Of a DNA stretch of 64,000 nucleotides, positions 45,821 through 56,031 are shown in pieces. The first letter of the stretch is position 1. Every line of letters begins with the position of its first letter. The notes beneath the pieces were generated by a model. The model ran no database searches. It was given only the letters and a program-made list of their open reading frames with translations, and was not told the DNA's origin. Made by a program: the position numbers and the translations under genes. Source of the stretch: Sorghum bicolor (lineage: Eukaryota > Streptophyta > Magnoliopsida > Poales > Poaceae); contig NC_012878.2 in NCBI RefSeq assembly GCF_000003195.3, positions 20,126,641 through 20,190,640 on the forward strand, written 5' to 3'.

Positions 45821-48800
45821 GTGCTCGTCGACTTTCTCCGTGCAAATGCTGATATGTTTGCATGGAGTCCCTCGGATATGCCGGGCATACCGAGGGAAGT
45901 CGCCGAGCACTCCTTGGAGATTCGAGCCGGTTCCAAGCCAGTGAAGCAGCGGTTGCGCCGATTCGACGAGGAGACGCGCAAGATCATTGGCGAGGAAGTC
46001 CACAAGCTTTTGACGGCCGGATTCATCAAGGAGGTTCATCATCCTGACTGGTTAGCGAACCCTGTATTAGTTAAGAAAAAGAATGGGAAAATGAGGATGT
46101 GTGTCGATTATACTAGTTTGAATAAAGCATGTCCAAAAGTTCCCTTTCCATTGCCACGCATTGATCAGATTGTCGATTCTACCGCGGGATGTGAAACCCT
46201 TTCTTTCCTTGATGCTTATTCTGGTTACCACCAAATAAAAATGAAAGAGTCCGACCAGCTCGCGACCTCTTTCATCACGCCTTTCGGGATGTATTGCTAC
46301 GTGACCATGCCATTTGGGCTTCGAAACGCGGGAGCCACGTATCAACGTTGCATGCTCCACGTATTTGGCGAACATATAGGCTCAACGGTCGAGGCCTACG
46401 TCGACGACATTGTCGTCAAGTCAAAGCGACGAGGAGACCTGATCCAGGACCTCGAGGTTGCCTTCAGCTGCTTACGCACCAGCCGGATCAAGCTTAATCC
46501 CGAGAAGTGTGTTTTCGGCGTGCCTCGAGGCATCCTCCTAGGATATATTGTTTCACAGCGCGGCATCGAGGCCAACCCCAAGAAAGTCTCGGCCATCACG
46601 AAAATGGGGCCAATCCGAGACATCAAGGGTGTGCAGAGAGTCACGGGGTGCCTGGCGGCTCTGAGCCGTTTCATCTCGAGACTAGGAGAAAAGGCATTAC
46701 CATTATATCGACTCCTGAAGAAGGTCGAGCGTTTTTCTTGGACCCCCGAGGCCGAGGAAGCGCTCGAAAAACTGAAAAAGACGCTGACCTCGGCACCAGT
46801 CCTGGTTCCACCTCAACCTGCGGAGCCACTGCTCCTCTACGTCGCATCGACAACCCAGGTCGTCAGCGCGGCGGTGGTGGTCGAAAGACAAGAGGAGGGT
46901 CACGCGCTGCCAGTCCAAAGGCCAGTCTATTTCGTCAGCGAGGTGCTTTCGGAGACCAAGACGCGTTACCCCCAAATCCAGAAGCTGATCTACGCCGTAA
47001 TCCTTGCCCGCCGCAAATTACAGCATTACTTCCTTGGTCATCCTATCACGGTGGTCTCTTCTTTCCCCTTGGGCGAGATAATCCAGAGCAAGGAGGCCAC
47101 GGGAAGGATAGCAAAGTGGTCGGTCGAGCTCATGAGCGAGACTCTCACTTACGCGCCTCGAAGGGCCATCAAATCGCAAGCCCTGGTAGACTTCGTCGCG
47201 GAATGGACAGACTCCCAGCTTCCCCCGACTCAGGTCCAGGCGGAGTTGTGGACAATGTATTTCGACGGGTCACTCATGAAAACTGGGGCCGGGGCCGGCC
47301 TACTGTTCATCTTGCCCTTGGGCGTCCACATGAGGTATGTAATCAGGATTCATTTTGCCGCATCTAACAATGTCGTAGAATATGAGGCCCTCGTCAACGG
47401 TCTTAAGATCGCTATCGAGTTAGGAGTCCGACGCCTCGACGTCCGAGGTGACTCCCAACTCGTCATCGACCAGGTAATGAAAACCTCGAGTTGCCATGAC
47501 CCAAAAATGGAAGCATACTGCAAGGAGGTGCGTCGACTCGAAGACAGGTTCCACGGCCTCGAGCTTGTCCATGTCGCTCGACGCTACAACGAGGCAGCCG
47601 ACGAACTCGCCAAGATTGCATCTACCAGAGGCACAGTGCCGCCTGATGCATTCTCAAAGGATCTTCACGAGCCATCCGTCGACCTAGGCACGGGGGCTGG
47701 CGTCGACACCACCATCGCGCAACCAACCAATGCTGTCGATGCGCTCTTGATGGAGGAAGAGGTGATGGAAATAGAACGACGACCGGGTCGACCATTCGAT
47801 TGGCGCACACCGTTCCTCGACTGCCTCATCCGCGGTGAGTTGCCAGAAGACAAGACAGAAGCTCGTCGTATCGCTCGACGGGCCAAATCATATGTGATCT
47901 ATGGCGAAGACAACGAGCTATATCGACGGAGCCCGACGGGGGTCTTACAACGTTGCATCACCGTAGAAGAAGGTCGAAAACTCCTCGAAGACCTGCACTC
48001 GGGGGCTTGTGGCCACCACGCCGCCCCACGGACCCTTGTAGGAAACGCTTTTCGGCAAGGCTTTTACTGGCCAACGGCTGTGGCGGATGCCATCGAGCTC
48101 GTACGCTCGTGTCATGGGTGCCAATTCTACGCCAAACAGACGCACCTGCCCGCACACGCTCTTCAGATGATCCCCATCACCTGGCCGTTTGCGGTATGGG
48201 GGCTCGACTTAGTAGGACCTCTACAAAAGGCGAAAGGAGGGTATACCCATTTGCTGGTGGCTATCGACAAGTTCTCCAAATGGATCGAGGCTCGACCCAT
48301 CACCAACATCCGCTCCGAGCAGGCCGTCCTTTTCTTCTCCGACATCATCCATCGGTTTGGGATCCCCAATGTCATCATCACCGACAACGGCACCCAGTTC
48401 ACTGGCAGAAAGTTCTTGGGTTTCTGCAATCAGCATCACATCCGTGTGAACTGGTCCGCAGTAGCCCACCCTCGAACTAACGGCCAGGTCGAGCGTGCCA
48501 ACGGCATGATTCTGCAAGGACTCAAGCCAAGAATCTACAATCGATTGAAGAAATTCGGCAAGAAGTGGGTCGAGGAGCTTTCCTCAGTCCTATGGAGCCT
48601 TAGGACAACGCCAAGCAGGGCCACAAAATACACCCCGTTCTTCATGGTCTATGGCTCTGAAGCCATCCTCCCCACAGACCTCGAATATGGGTCACCACGA
48701 CTCAAGGCTTACAACGAGCAATCGAACAAAGAGACTCAGGAAAACGCGGTCGACCAACTCGAGGAGGCTCGAGACATGGCCCTCCTCAACTCTGCTAGAT

Positions 48801-49042
48801 ATCAGCAGAGACTCCGACGCTACCACGACAAGCACGTGCGCAAGAGGGACCTCAACGTAGGCGACCTTGTCCTACGACGCCGGCAAAGCAACCAAGGACG
48901 CCACAAGCTGACCCCACCTTGGGAAGGCCCGTATGTGGTGGCCGAGGTCCTTAAGCCAGGAACGTACAAATTGGCGGACGAAAAGGGGGCAGTCTTCACC
49001 AACGCATGGAACATCGAACAGCTACGTCGATTCTACCCCTAG
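45821..49042 (+). CDS. pol: pol of element I: RT, two RNase H domains, integrase
   Basis: Open for 1073 codons in the same frame as gag; only the TAG at 45812-45814 separates them. GTG at 45821 is just the first possible start, and protein would more naturally arise by read-through. RT has YVDD at residues 193-196 and [13 protein letters not shown] before it. The first RNase H lacks the usual catalytic Asp ([16 protein letters not shown] instead of CDAS). A second, archaeal-type RNase H follows from [13 protein letters not shown] (Asp 482) with [14 protein letters not shown] and NEAADELA, typical of Tat elements. The integrase keeps [20 protein letters not shown] and GQVERANG, so D, D and E are present. 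It has no chromodomain and ends QLRRFYP. It looks enzymatically intact. Confidence 0.93.
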   Translation: MLVDFLRANADMFAWSPSDMPGIPREVAEHSLEIRAGSKPVKQRLRRFDEETRKIIGEEVHKLLTAGFIKEVHHPDWLANPVLVKKKNGKMRMCVDYTSLNKACPKVPFPLPRIDQIVDSTAGCETLSFLDAYSGYHQIKMKESDQLATSFITPFGMYCYVTMPFGLRNAGATYQRCMLHVFGEHIGSTVEAYVDDIVVKSKRRGDLIQDLEVAFSCLRTSRIKLNPEKCVFGVPRGILLGYIVSQRGIEANPKKVSAITKMGPIRDIKGVQRVTGCLAALSRFISRLGEKALPLYRLLKKVERFSWTPEAEEALEKLKKTLTSAPVLVPPQPAEPLLLYVASTTQVVSAAVVVERQEEGHALPVQRPVYFVSEVLSETKTRYPQIQKLIYAVILARRKLQHYFLGHPITVVSSFPLGEIIQSKEATGRIAKWSVELMSETLTYAPRRAIKSQALVDFVAEWTDSQLPPTQVQAELWTMYFDGSLMKTGAGAGLLFILPLGVHMRYVIRIHFAASNNVVEYEALVNGLKIAIELGVRRLDVRGDSQLVIDQVMKTSSCHDPKMEAYCKEVRRLEDRFHGLELVHVARRYNEAADELAKIASTRGTVPPDAFSKDLHEPSVDLGTGAGVDTTIAQPTNAVDALLMEEEVMEIERRPGRPFDWRTPFLDCLIRGELPEDKTEARRIARRAKSYVIYGEDNELYRRSPTGVLQRCITVEEGRKLLEDLHSGACGHHAAPRTLVGNAFRQGFYWPTAVADAIELVRSCHGCQFYAKQTHLPAHALQMIPITWPFAVWGLDLVGPLQKAKGGYTHLLVAIDKFSKWIEARPITNIRSEQAVLFFSDIIHRFGIPNVIITDNGTQFTGRKFLGFCNQHHIRVNWSAVAHPRTNGQVERANGMILQGLKPRIYNRLKKFGKKWVEELSSVLWSLRTTPSRATKYTPFFMVYGSEAILPTDLEYGSPRLKAYNEQSNKETQENAVDQLEEARDMALLNSARYQQRLRRYHDKHVRKRDLNVGDLVLRRRQSNQGRHKLTPPWEGPYVVAEVLKPGTYKLADEKGAVFTNAWNIEQLRRFYP

Positions 49043-49594
49043 AAGTCCTAGATTTACGATCCTACTTTTTGTACCGGGACTTTGTAAACGAATGCATGAA
49101 TAAATGAAGTCTTTCCCTCGAGCAACTTCTTTTTGTACCAAAGGTTTACACGTCATAACCTCGACGTTAGAAGGGGGCTCCGACTATGACCCATCATAGT
49201 CAACACCCCCTCGGGGGCTACCGGGGGGCGACCCCCCCCAAGTATCGAAAAAAGCCAAAAAGTTTCTCTCTTTCTTACTTAGTAAACCTTGAACGATCGA
49301 GTAGTTGAGGCGCCTCGAGCCCCTCGAGGACCGAGGGATAACGAGCCTGAGAACTCCTACGCCCCCGGGCTATGGAAACTCTACTCACTCCCTCACCCTC
49401 GAGGCGATCGAAGCTGTCTTTTACGAAAAATCGAACAAGGAACACATATGTAGGCGCAAAAAGAAATAAAAGAACCTCGAGTGGAAAGACAAATAAACAT
49501 TTAACAATCACCAAAAGATACTGTATCGCTTAAAAACAGGATTAACAAAGTCTTATACAAGGGGCCCCAGGCACCCCGAGCAGGCTCGCAGGCC
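49043..49594 (+). other. Spacer between pol and the antisense gene of element I
   Basis: 552 bp where the two opposing genes converge. It holds a perfect inverted repeat, GACTATGA-CCCA-TCATAGTC (49172-49191), followed by a G-rich segment CCCTCGGGGGCTACC (49208-49222). That segment matches the polypurine tract before the 3' LTR. Both features are conserved in F. No ORF of note. Confidence 0.7.
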
Positions 49595-52500
49595 TCAGTC
49601 CATGGTACGATCCTTGCCACCCTCACCTCCGCCCGAGCCAGTCTCAGGAGGAAGCACCTCAGGCTCAAATAGCTTGGCCAGCCTCTCTCCAGGAGCCTCC
49701 GCGTCGTCGATCAAAGCGTGGAGCCTTCCTTCGTTCTCCGCGTCGGTCTTAGAGATGTCGGTGACGAAGCCGTGGGATACTACCTCCATGTCGTAGGAGA
49801 AGCCCGAGCAGACAACCGCCATCGCCCGCTTCACCCCGATGTGGAGGGCATCCCGCACCCGATCTCGCAGCGTCGCACCTAAGTAGCACAGCTGGTCGAC
49901 CAGTGCGTCGCCTCGAGAATCCTCCCTCGACTCATCCATAGGCTCGACTTCCCAAGAGGTCGAGAGATCGCTTATCGCCGTCCGCACTCGACGGTTCAAA
50001 GCAACCTCAGCCTCGAGCTGAGCCTTGGTGTTGCGAGCCTCGGCTTGGGCGGCCAGGAGTTCGTCTTTGAGCCCTATAAATACCAATACAAAGAAGCTTT
50101 AGAAAAAACTCAAGCACACCTCGAAAAAGAAATTCGACAAAGGAAACATACCTTTGATGCTCTCCTCTAGGGCCGTGTTCTCGCCGACCAACCTGGTGTT
50201 GGCACGCTCGATCTCTCTGTTGGAGCGCGCCAGCTCAGTATTGGCGACGCGGAGATCTTCGATCACCCTGCCAGCCTGAGCGACGGCTCCACTCTTCTCC
50301 AACAATTCTCCCTTCAGACGCTCGACATCGTCAGAGAGACTGCGGGATCGAGCTCGCTCCGTCTCGAGATCTTCGAGGGCCTTCTTCTTTGCGTCCTCGG
50401 CGGCACCCCTGGCGACCTCATTGTCCACGAACGGCACTTTCATCTTTTGGAAGGTATCGCGGAGGGAGTCCAGGTCAGTTTGGAGAAGGCCCTTCTCCTT
50501 GTCCAGGTCCGCGATGACGCTCTTGTGGGACAGGGCCTCCTCCCGGGCTCTGGACGTGGCCTCCTCGACCGTAAGAGCCCGCTCCCGTAGCCGCATCGCC
50601 TCCTCCTCCGCCTTCTTCGAGACCTCTCGGGCCTCGGCCAAAGCCGCCTCCCTCACCTTCTTCTCCTCCTCGAGTGCTATGAGATCTTTGTAAGCTTTAA
50701 GCAGCTTTTCCTGCGACTCGAGGAGTTGATCCTTGAGGAGGGGAAGCTGCTCCCATCCGCCCCTCGTGGCATGTATGAAGCTGGACTTGATGCGAGAGGT
50801 CTCTCTCATATCCTGCGAATCAGGGGTCAGGGGGATTAGAACACAGAAACCCGAAAGCACCACAAAGATTGGAGCTCGAGAAACACTTACAAAATAAGCT
50901 GGCCCAAGCCCGTTGTTGATGACGTCCGATAGGAGCCCCACCACGTGTTTCATCCAAAGGCGGAGCTCCTCGACATGCTCCCACTTCTCGACTTCCTTCT
51001 TGTCATCGAGGAAGATATTGGGCTCGGACGGGTCGCTGGAAGCTCGGATACGAATCCGATCGGGACACCAGTTCTCCATCTCCCGATCAGCCCGCACCTT
51101 GACGCCGCGGAGAAAGTTCTCGACGGTCTCGAGGGAACCCCCGTGGCGCAAGAACAGGTCGGCGAGGCAAGGGAACCGCCCGTCGTCGTCCACCGTCTTC
51201 CACGTACCGTCCTTGCTTCCAGACGACCCGATCTCATCCTCCTCAGAGGGAAAGCGGTCCTCCCATGCTCGACGCTCCCGGAGGAATCCTGGGGCGATCC
51301 CGTCCATGCCGTAGATGGTCCTCTTGATCTCGGACTCGGGGTCGGTGGGGGTGCGCATCAGGCAGGCGAGCGCCACCACTTCGTCCGCTCGCCCCGACTC
51401 TGCCCGGATCGCGGCAGGCGCCCCCGGGAGGAGCCACGCTGGGGTGGGAGGTCCGTACACCGGCAAACCTCCCTCTTGATCGCCGGGCTCTTGCGACGCC
51501 AGTGGCGCCGGTTCGGCCAAAACTTGAGGCGGGGGCTCGAGTGGCTCGTCCTCTTGGCCCCCCAGCTGCTGTTGTTGCCCCAGCTGCTGCTGCTGCTCCT
51601 CCTGCTGGTGCTGCAGCTGCTCCTCCGGCTGAGGTCGCTGCTGCTGCTGCTCCAGTGACGGCTGCGTCGCCTCGCACTCCCGCTCCTCCTCCTCCACCAT
51701 CTTCCTTTGCGCCTCGAGAGCTCGAAGGCCTGCAGGCCAGGGAGTCCGTCCTGCGACGTTGGGGGTCGATGCTTCTTCCTCCATAGGCCGAGCGCCCCCA
51801 GACGCTTCGTTGCCATCAGACGTATCGCTGATGGTGATGGGTTCCCCCTCGACCCCCAATCGAAAGGGCTCGGGGGCTCCCTCTGACGTTCGCGTCTGGG
51901 GGGCCGCATCATGAGTCGGCGACGGCGGAGTAGGCGCGGGACGAGATAAAGCCCTCTCGACGCCGGCTGGAGGTTGGGTGCTGGATGAGCCTACAAAACA
52001 AAGGGTAAGGGTCAGACGTTATGATAACCAACGTAAGAATATCGCGACACCCAGGAATTAACTACGAACCTGGTTCCGTGGAGGCGGCACCCGTTCTGAG
52101 CCTCTTGGCCATTGATGGTTGGGCCTGCTCGAGGGTCCGTTTCAGCCTGAGAAAAAGTCGACATGTGAGGAAAGGTGAAAGAATGGGGACAAAGACCGCA
52201 ACATCAAAAGGGCTTACCCCACGGGGAGAACGGCTCGCCTTCCGCCACCCCGACCAGCGGGCCTCGAGCCACCCCGCGTCGGGGCTCTAGGCCCCTCGAG
52301 GGCAGGAACTGGCTTAGGTACATCGGTCCCCGCCTGGCGGGCGCCGGGACTCGCGCTCCTACGGCCGGCGTCTCCTTTCTCAGAGGCCGCGGCGCGACCG
52401 CGAGTTAACGGCCCCGACGCCTGGGACCTAGCCGGACCGCTCTCCCTGGGCGCTGGAGGAGGGCGCGGTGCGTCTTGACCCGTCTTGAGCGCGGAAGGAG

Positions 52501-53880
52501 CGTCGGCCCAGGGACGACGAGATCCGCTCGGACCCTCCCCTGGCGCCTCCGTCCGGGGGGCGTCGACGTCACCTCGAGGCGGGCCCTCGAGAATCCGATC
52601 GAGGCGCGACGCCATCCCCTCGGAGTCGTCGCTACCCTCGTCGTCGTCATCATCGTCATTGGGGGATTCTTCCTCAGGCTCCCCCTCTGCCTGGATTTGG
52701 CTCGACGCGCCTCTAATGCTTGGCGGTCGAGGTTCTTCTTCTTCTCCCCCTTCTTTGCGGAGTCCTTGGCAGACTTCAGCTTTTCGGCGGATTGGCGCCG
52801 TTTATCGCGATCGACCTCGTCCTCCTTTACCGGAGGCCTCGAGGACCGGACATCAATCCGACCCTGCCAAAACTAAGGTAGACTTAGAAAAAAGAGAGGG
52901 GGGAAAGGAAACCCAGAATCGGGGATGCGTGTAAGAAGAAAGCGTACCAGATCGATCGAGCCTGCGTCAGGTCTCATGGGGAAGCCGTTGACATGCTTCG
53001 GCTGAAAATCACCGGCAATTGCGGCCCTGACTCGGGCCGTGACTTCGTCGTCCGCCGGAGGCTCGTTGGACATCCGACATGCCTCGAGGTCCCGAGATGA
53101 GACGCCAGGGCCCATCTCGTCCATCCTCAACGGTCGTGACATCAGAGGGAGAACTCTCCGATGATGGACGGCCGAGAGGACGAGGGCGGCGGTCAAACCT
53201 TCCTGGCGAAGCTTCTTCAGGGCGTCGAGGAGAGGGTCGAGCCGAGACTGATGAGCTTGGACGACGCCGTACGTCCAGTCCGCTGGGCGCTCCAAGATCA
53301 GACGGCCCGAGTAGGAAGGTAGGAGGTTGTCGTCGTTCCACAGGTAGAACCATTGGGAGTCCCAGCCGGCGTGGTTGGTCGACAACCCTACCGGGATGTA
53401 CTCCCGCGGCCGGTCCGTCTTCCCCGTCTTCTGCACCAGATTGAGGCAACCCGCCCGCACGGGCTTCCTTACGCCCGTGGTTCCGGTGGAGGCGTGAAAC
53501 AGCTCGCCCCTGTAGAGGTGGAGCCACAGCTCCCAGTGCGGCATCATCCCTAGGAAGCCCTCACACACGGCGGCGAAGACCGCCGCTACGGTGATGGCGT
53601 TCGGAGAGAAGTGCTGGAGCTCCACCCCATAATGGAAGCAGAGGGCCCGCATGAAGCGGCTTGGAGGCGCGCCCAGACCGTGGTGGTGAAACTTGGCGAA
53701 CGACACCACGTAGCCCTCGGGTGGCTGAGGCGCCCTGTGACTCGCCGGCGGCGCGATCCACTCTGGCGACGACAGCGAGGTGCGGCGGCGCAGCAGTCCC
53801 TCCTTCTCGAGCTCTAACAGCCGGCGCTCCGTCATCGACGACGGGCGCCAGTCGTCGGCGGCGACGAGTCTTACAGGCAT
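49595..53880 (-). CDS. Antisense six-exon gene of element I (putative gypsy-type transposon domain, coiled coil)
   Basis: Proposed exons: 53880-52948, 52863-52218, 52146-52070, 51990-50891, 50812-50152, 50073-49595, about 1298 codons. Donors include GTAAGC, GTAAGTG and GTATGT; all introns are GT-AG, 71-84 nt. Phases agree at introns 2, 3, 4 and 5; exon 2 needs one frame change. Exon 1 (ATG at 53880, MPVRLVAADDWRPSS) carries the domain Pfam calls putative gypsy type transposon (LRRRTSLSSPEWIAPP, YVVSFAKFHHHGLGAPPSRF). Exon 2 is Pro/Arg-rich with an acidic run, exon 3 has a basic MAKRLRTG motif, and exon 4 is Gln-rich then helical. Exon 5 is a long coiled coil, and exon 6 has SFSYDMEVVSHGFVTD. 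Maize Grande is reported to carry an antisense ORF (gene 23) here. Function unknown. Confidence 0.8.
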
Positions 53881-54697
53881 CTCGGCTAAAGGGACGGTGG
53901 GTTCGCTACGGCTCGAGGGGGCGTGTGCGCGTGAGATGACGAGAAAGCAAAGGCAGCAAAGGAACAAGGACGAGAAGGCGGAAGGGAGAGGAACGGCGGT
54001 GACGCGACGACGTATTTATCGGCAGCTGTCCGCCAACGGACAGATCCGAGAAGTAAGGTAACTCCCCCCATAAATGCGCCGCCTGACAGCCCTCTCTCTC
54101 TCCTCACAGGCCGGACTCTCCGAATTCCTCGCCGATACGGTGTCGTAACGTCATCCGCCTAAAAAGGCGCGCCCAACGGGCAGAAAGGCGAACCGCCACG
54201 GCCGTTTCCTTCCCTCGTAAGCCAAGGGACATAACCGCAAAAGTCTCGAGAGGTCGATGGCTGGCCCGCCGAAAGGGTTCGACAGCCGATCTCGAGCGCC
54301 AGAGTCAGGGATCCCCAGCGAGCGGTCGAAGATCGAGGCCCGCCTCGAGGACTCGCTGGCGATGTTCAAGGTAGGGTCGAGACAGTCGAGAGGAATCCCC
54401 CCGAAGGGAGGCATCGAGCCGCTGGACTCTATCGAATGAGACCGGTATCCCCGACCACGTCGACCCTGCTTTATGAGGACGCCTCCGGGCTACAGCTGAC
54501 CCCCTCGAAAGGGGCACAGGTTCTCACTTGGACTACCCGCTAGGAACTCAATTTGGGATGGAAGACGCTCGCTCTATCGAGAGTACGTCGAAACCCCCGG
54601 GCAAAAACGAGCCAATCGGAATCTTCCACCACTGGTGTCGAAAGCGTTTCTGCGAATTAGATAACATAGCCCTCGAAGGAGTCAAAAACTCCCTCGA
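53881..54697 (-). other. Region between antisense gene start and polypurine tract of I
   Basis: About 0.8 kb, GC-rich. On the minus strand it would be the promoter and 5' leader of the antisense gene. A hairpin-forming segment, CCCTCGAAGGAGT-CAAA-AACTCCCTCGAGGG (54671-54701), lies next to the polypurine tract. No other gene is seen; short ORFs here have no recognisable wording. Confidence 0.55.
54013..54020 (-). promoter_or_regulatory. Possible TATA box of the antisense gene
   Basis: GATAAATA on the minus strand, 133 bp upstream of the ATG at 53880. It is one base from the TATAAATA seen in the Athila LTRs here. This would give the gene its own promoter, independent of the LTR. Confidence 0.4.
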
Positions 54698-54712
54698 GGG
54701 CTCGGGGGCTAC
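54698..54712 (+). other. Polypurine tract of element I
   Basis: GGGCTCGGGGGCTAC ends directly at the TG of the 3' LTR. A near copy occurs at 49208-49222. Confidence 0.8.
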
Positions 54713-56026
54713 TGTCGAGGGTATCGGTAAGGGGTACCCTCAGCGATGCGCATTATGAGATTGCCCGTACGAAGGTCGAGACCCTTAATTCGACGCTCTA
54801 ATCTTACATATGCGCCGCCATCGACGGTCGCAGCCTCGAAGACGGAAATAGCGTCGAGCGAATCGGTTCAGGACTCGAGCGACGACTGCCGTCGATGACG
54901 GAAGCGGGCTCGAGCGAACCGAGAGGTGTCGGGCGTGAGGACACTGTCCGCCGCCCGACGCGCGCACGCGAGCCGGAGCATTAAATGCACCTGACGCTTC
55001 CCCACCTAACACACAGGTCACGGAAGGCGTGATAGGGAGCAAGCTTCTGTCCCATCGTTCTTTTTGCAGCCTTCCCACCGAACGACCCAGGGCGTGTCAG
55101 GACGCAGGAAACAAGGATGGAACGTCTAATCGGGACCCCCTCGAGACACCCAAGGTCAGCGCTCCAGATACCAGTATATTACACGGCGTCCGACCCTCGA
55201 CCAAACAGGGCCCCTTCCTAGGGACAAGTTGGGCGTCGACTGACTTCATCACAGCTACCCCGTCGGGTCCGCCACCATACCGTACAAGCATGCGGCCTCA
55301 GAACCAGCACAAGGCGGCTGGCAGGGCAGAACGCAGGAGCACGCGTAATCATCACCGAGCTATCAAGATGGGACGGCTCGAGGCCATGCCGTACGGAAGC
55401 CTCGAGTAGGTCAGCGCTCCATGCGGCTATCGATCCCTACTCTAACATCTACGCATGTACCCTGTGTCTCTCCTTGGAGCTATAAAAGGAGACACTCAGG
55501 AATAGAAGAGGGGGACATCCCAACACAAGAACACACACACACGTAGTAGAGCTACACACTTCATACCACGCTTGTATTCGCCCCTGTACAAGCACTTAGG
55601 TGCAAGATAATACAAACTCTCTCCCCCCGCTGGACGTAGGGCCTTCTCTTGCCCGAACCAGGATAAATCTCTGTGTCTTCTTGCATCACCATCCGGAAAG
55701 GGGAGCGCGCATACAAATTTACTCGTTGGTGTGACCCCCCGGGGGAAAAAAACACCGACACTCAGGAATAGAAGAGGGGGACATCCCAACACAAGAACTC
55801 ACACACACGTAGTAGAGCTACACACTTCATACCACGCTTGTATTCGCCCCTGTACAAGCACTTAGGTGCAAGATAATACAAACTCTCTCCCCCCGCTGGA
55901 CGTAGGGCCTTCTCTTGCCCGAACCAGGATAAATCTCTGTGTCTTCTTGCATCACCATCCGGAAAGGGGAGCACGCATACAAATTTACTCGTTGGTGTGA
56001 CCCCCCGGGGGAAAAAAACACCGACA
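54713..56026 (+). repeat. 3' LTR of element I
   Basis: 1314 bp with the same ends, TATA box (55481) and 266-bp tandem duplication (55493-56026) as the 5' LTR. The length differs by one base in the A run near the end. Differences seen by eye include G/A at the site matching 41387, T/C near 41574, C/T near 41753 and T/C near 41952. Confidence 0.96.
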
Positions 56027-56031
56027 ACTAT
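56027..56031. repeat. Target-site duplication of I, right copy (ACTAT)
   Basis: Identical to 41286-41290. Counting it once restores the RT frame of D across the insertion. Confidence 0.95.

Larger units (their letters stand above)
41291..56026 (+). mobile_element. Element I: young Tat-lineage retrotransposon with antisense gene
   Basis: 14.7 kb, plus strand for gag-pol. Parts in order: 5' LTR 41291-42603, primer site, leader-gag-protease, pol with two RNase H domains, spacer, antisense six-exon gene, polypurine tract, and 3' LTR 54713-56026. The target duplication ACTAT is perfect. I counted about six base differences and one run-length difference between LTRs, so insertion is recent. The only gag-pol breaks are two TAG codons. 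The layout recalls maize Grande and rice RIRE2. Confidence 0.95.

Noticed and set aside
46507..47367. Plus-strand ORF of 286 codons in another frame of pol
   Set aside because: It overlaps RT and RNase H of the intact pol frame and has no domain wording. GC-rich codon use leaves alternative frames open.
50945..51658. Plus-strand ORF of 237 codons
   Set aside because: It is the shadow of antisense exon 4. Its Leu-rich end mirrors the Gln-rich CAG repeat on the other strand, and F does not conserve its frame.
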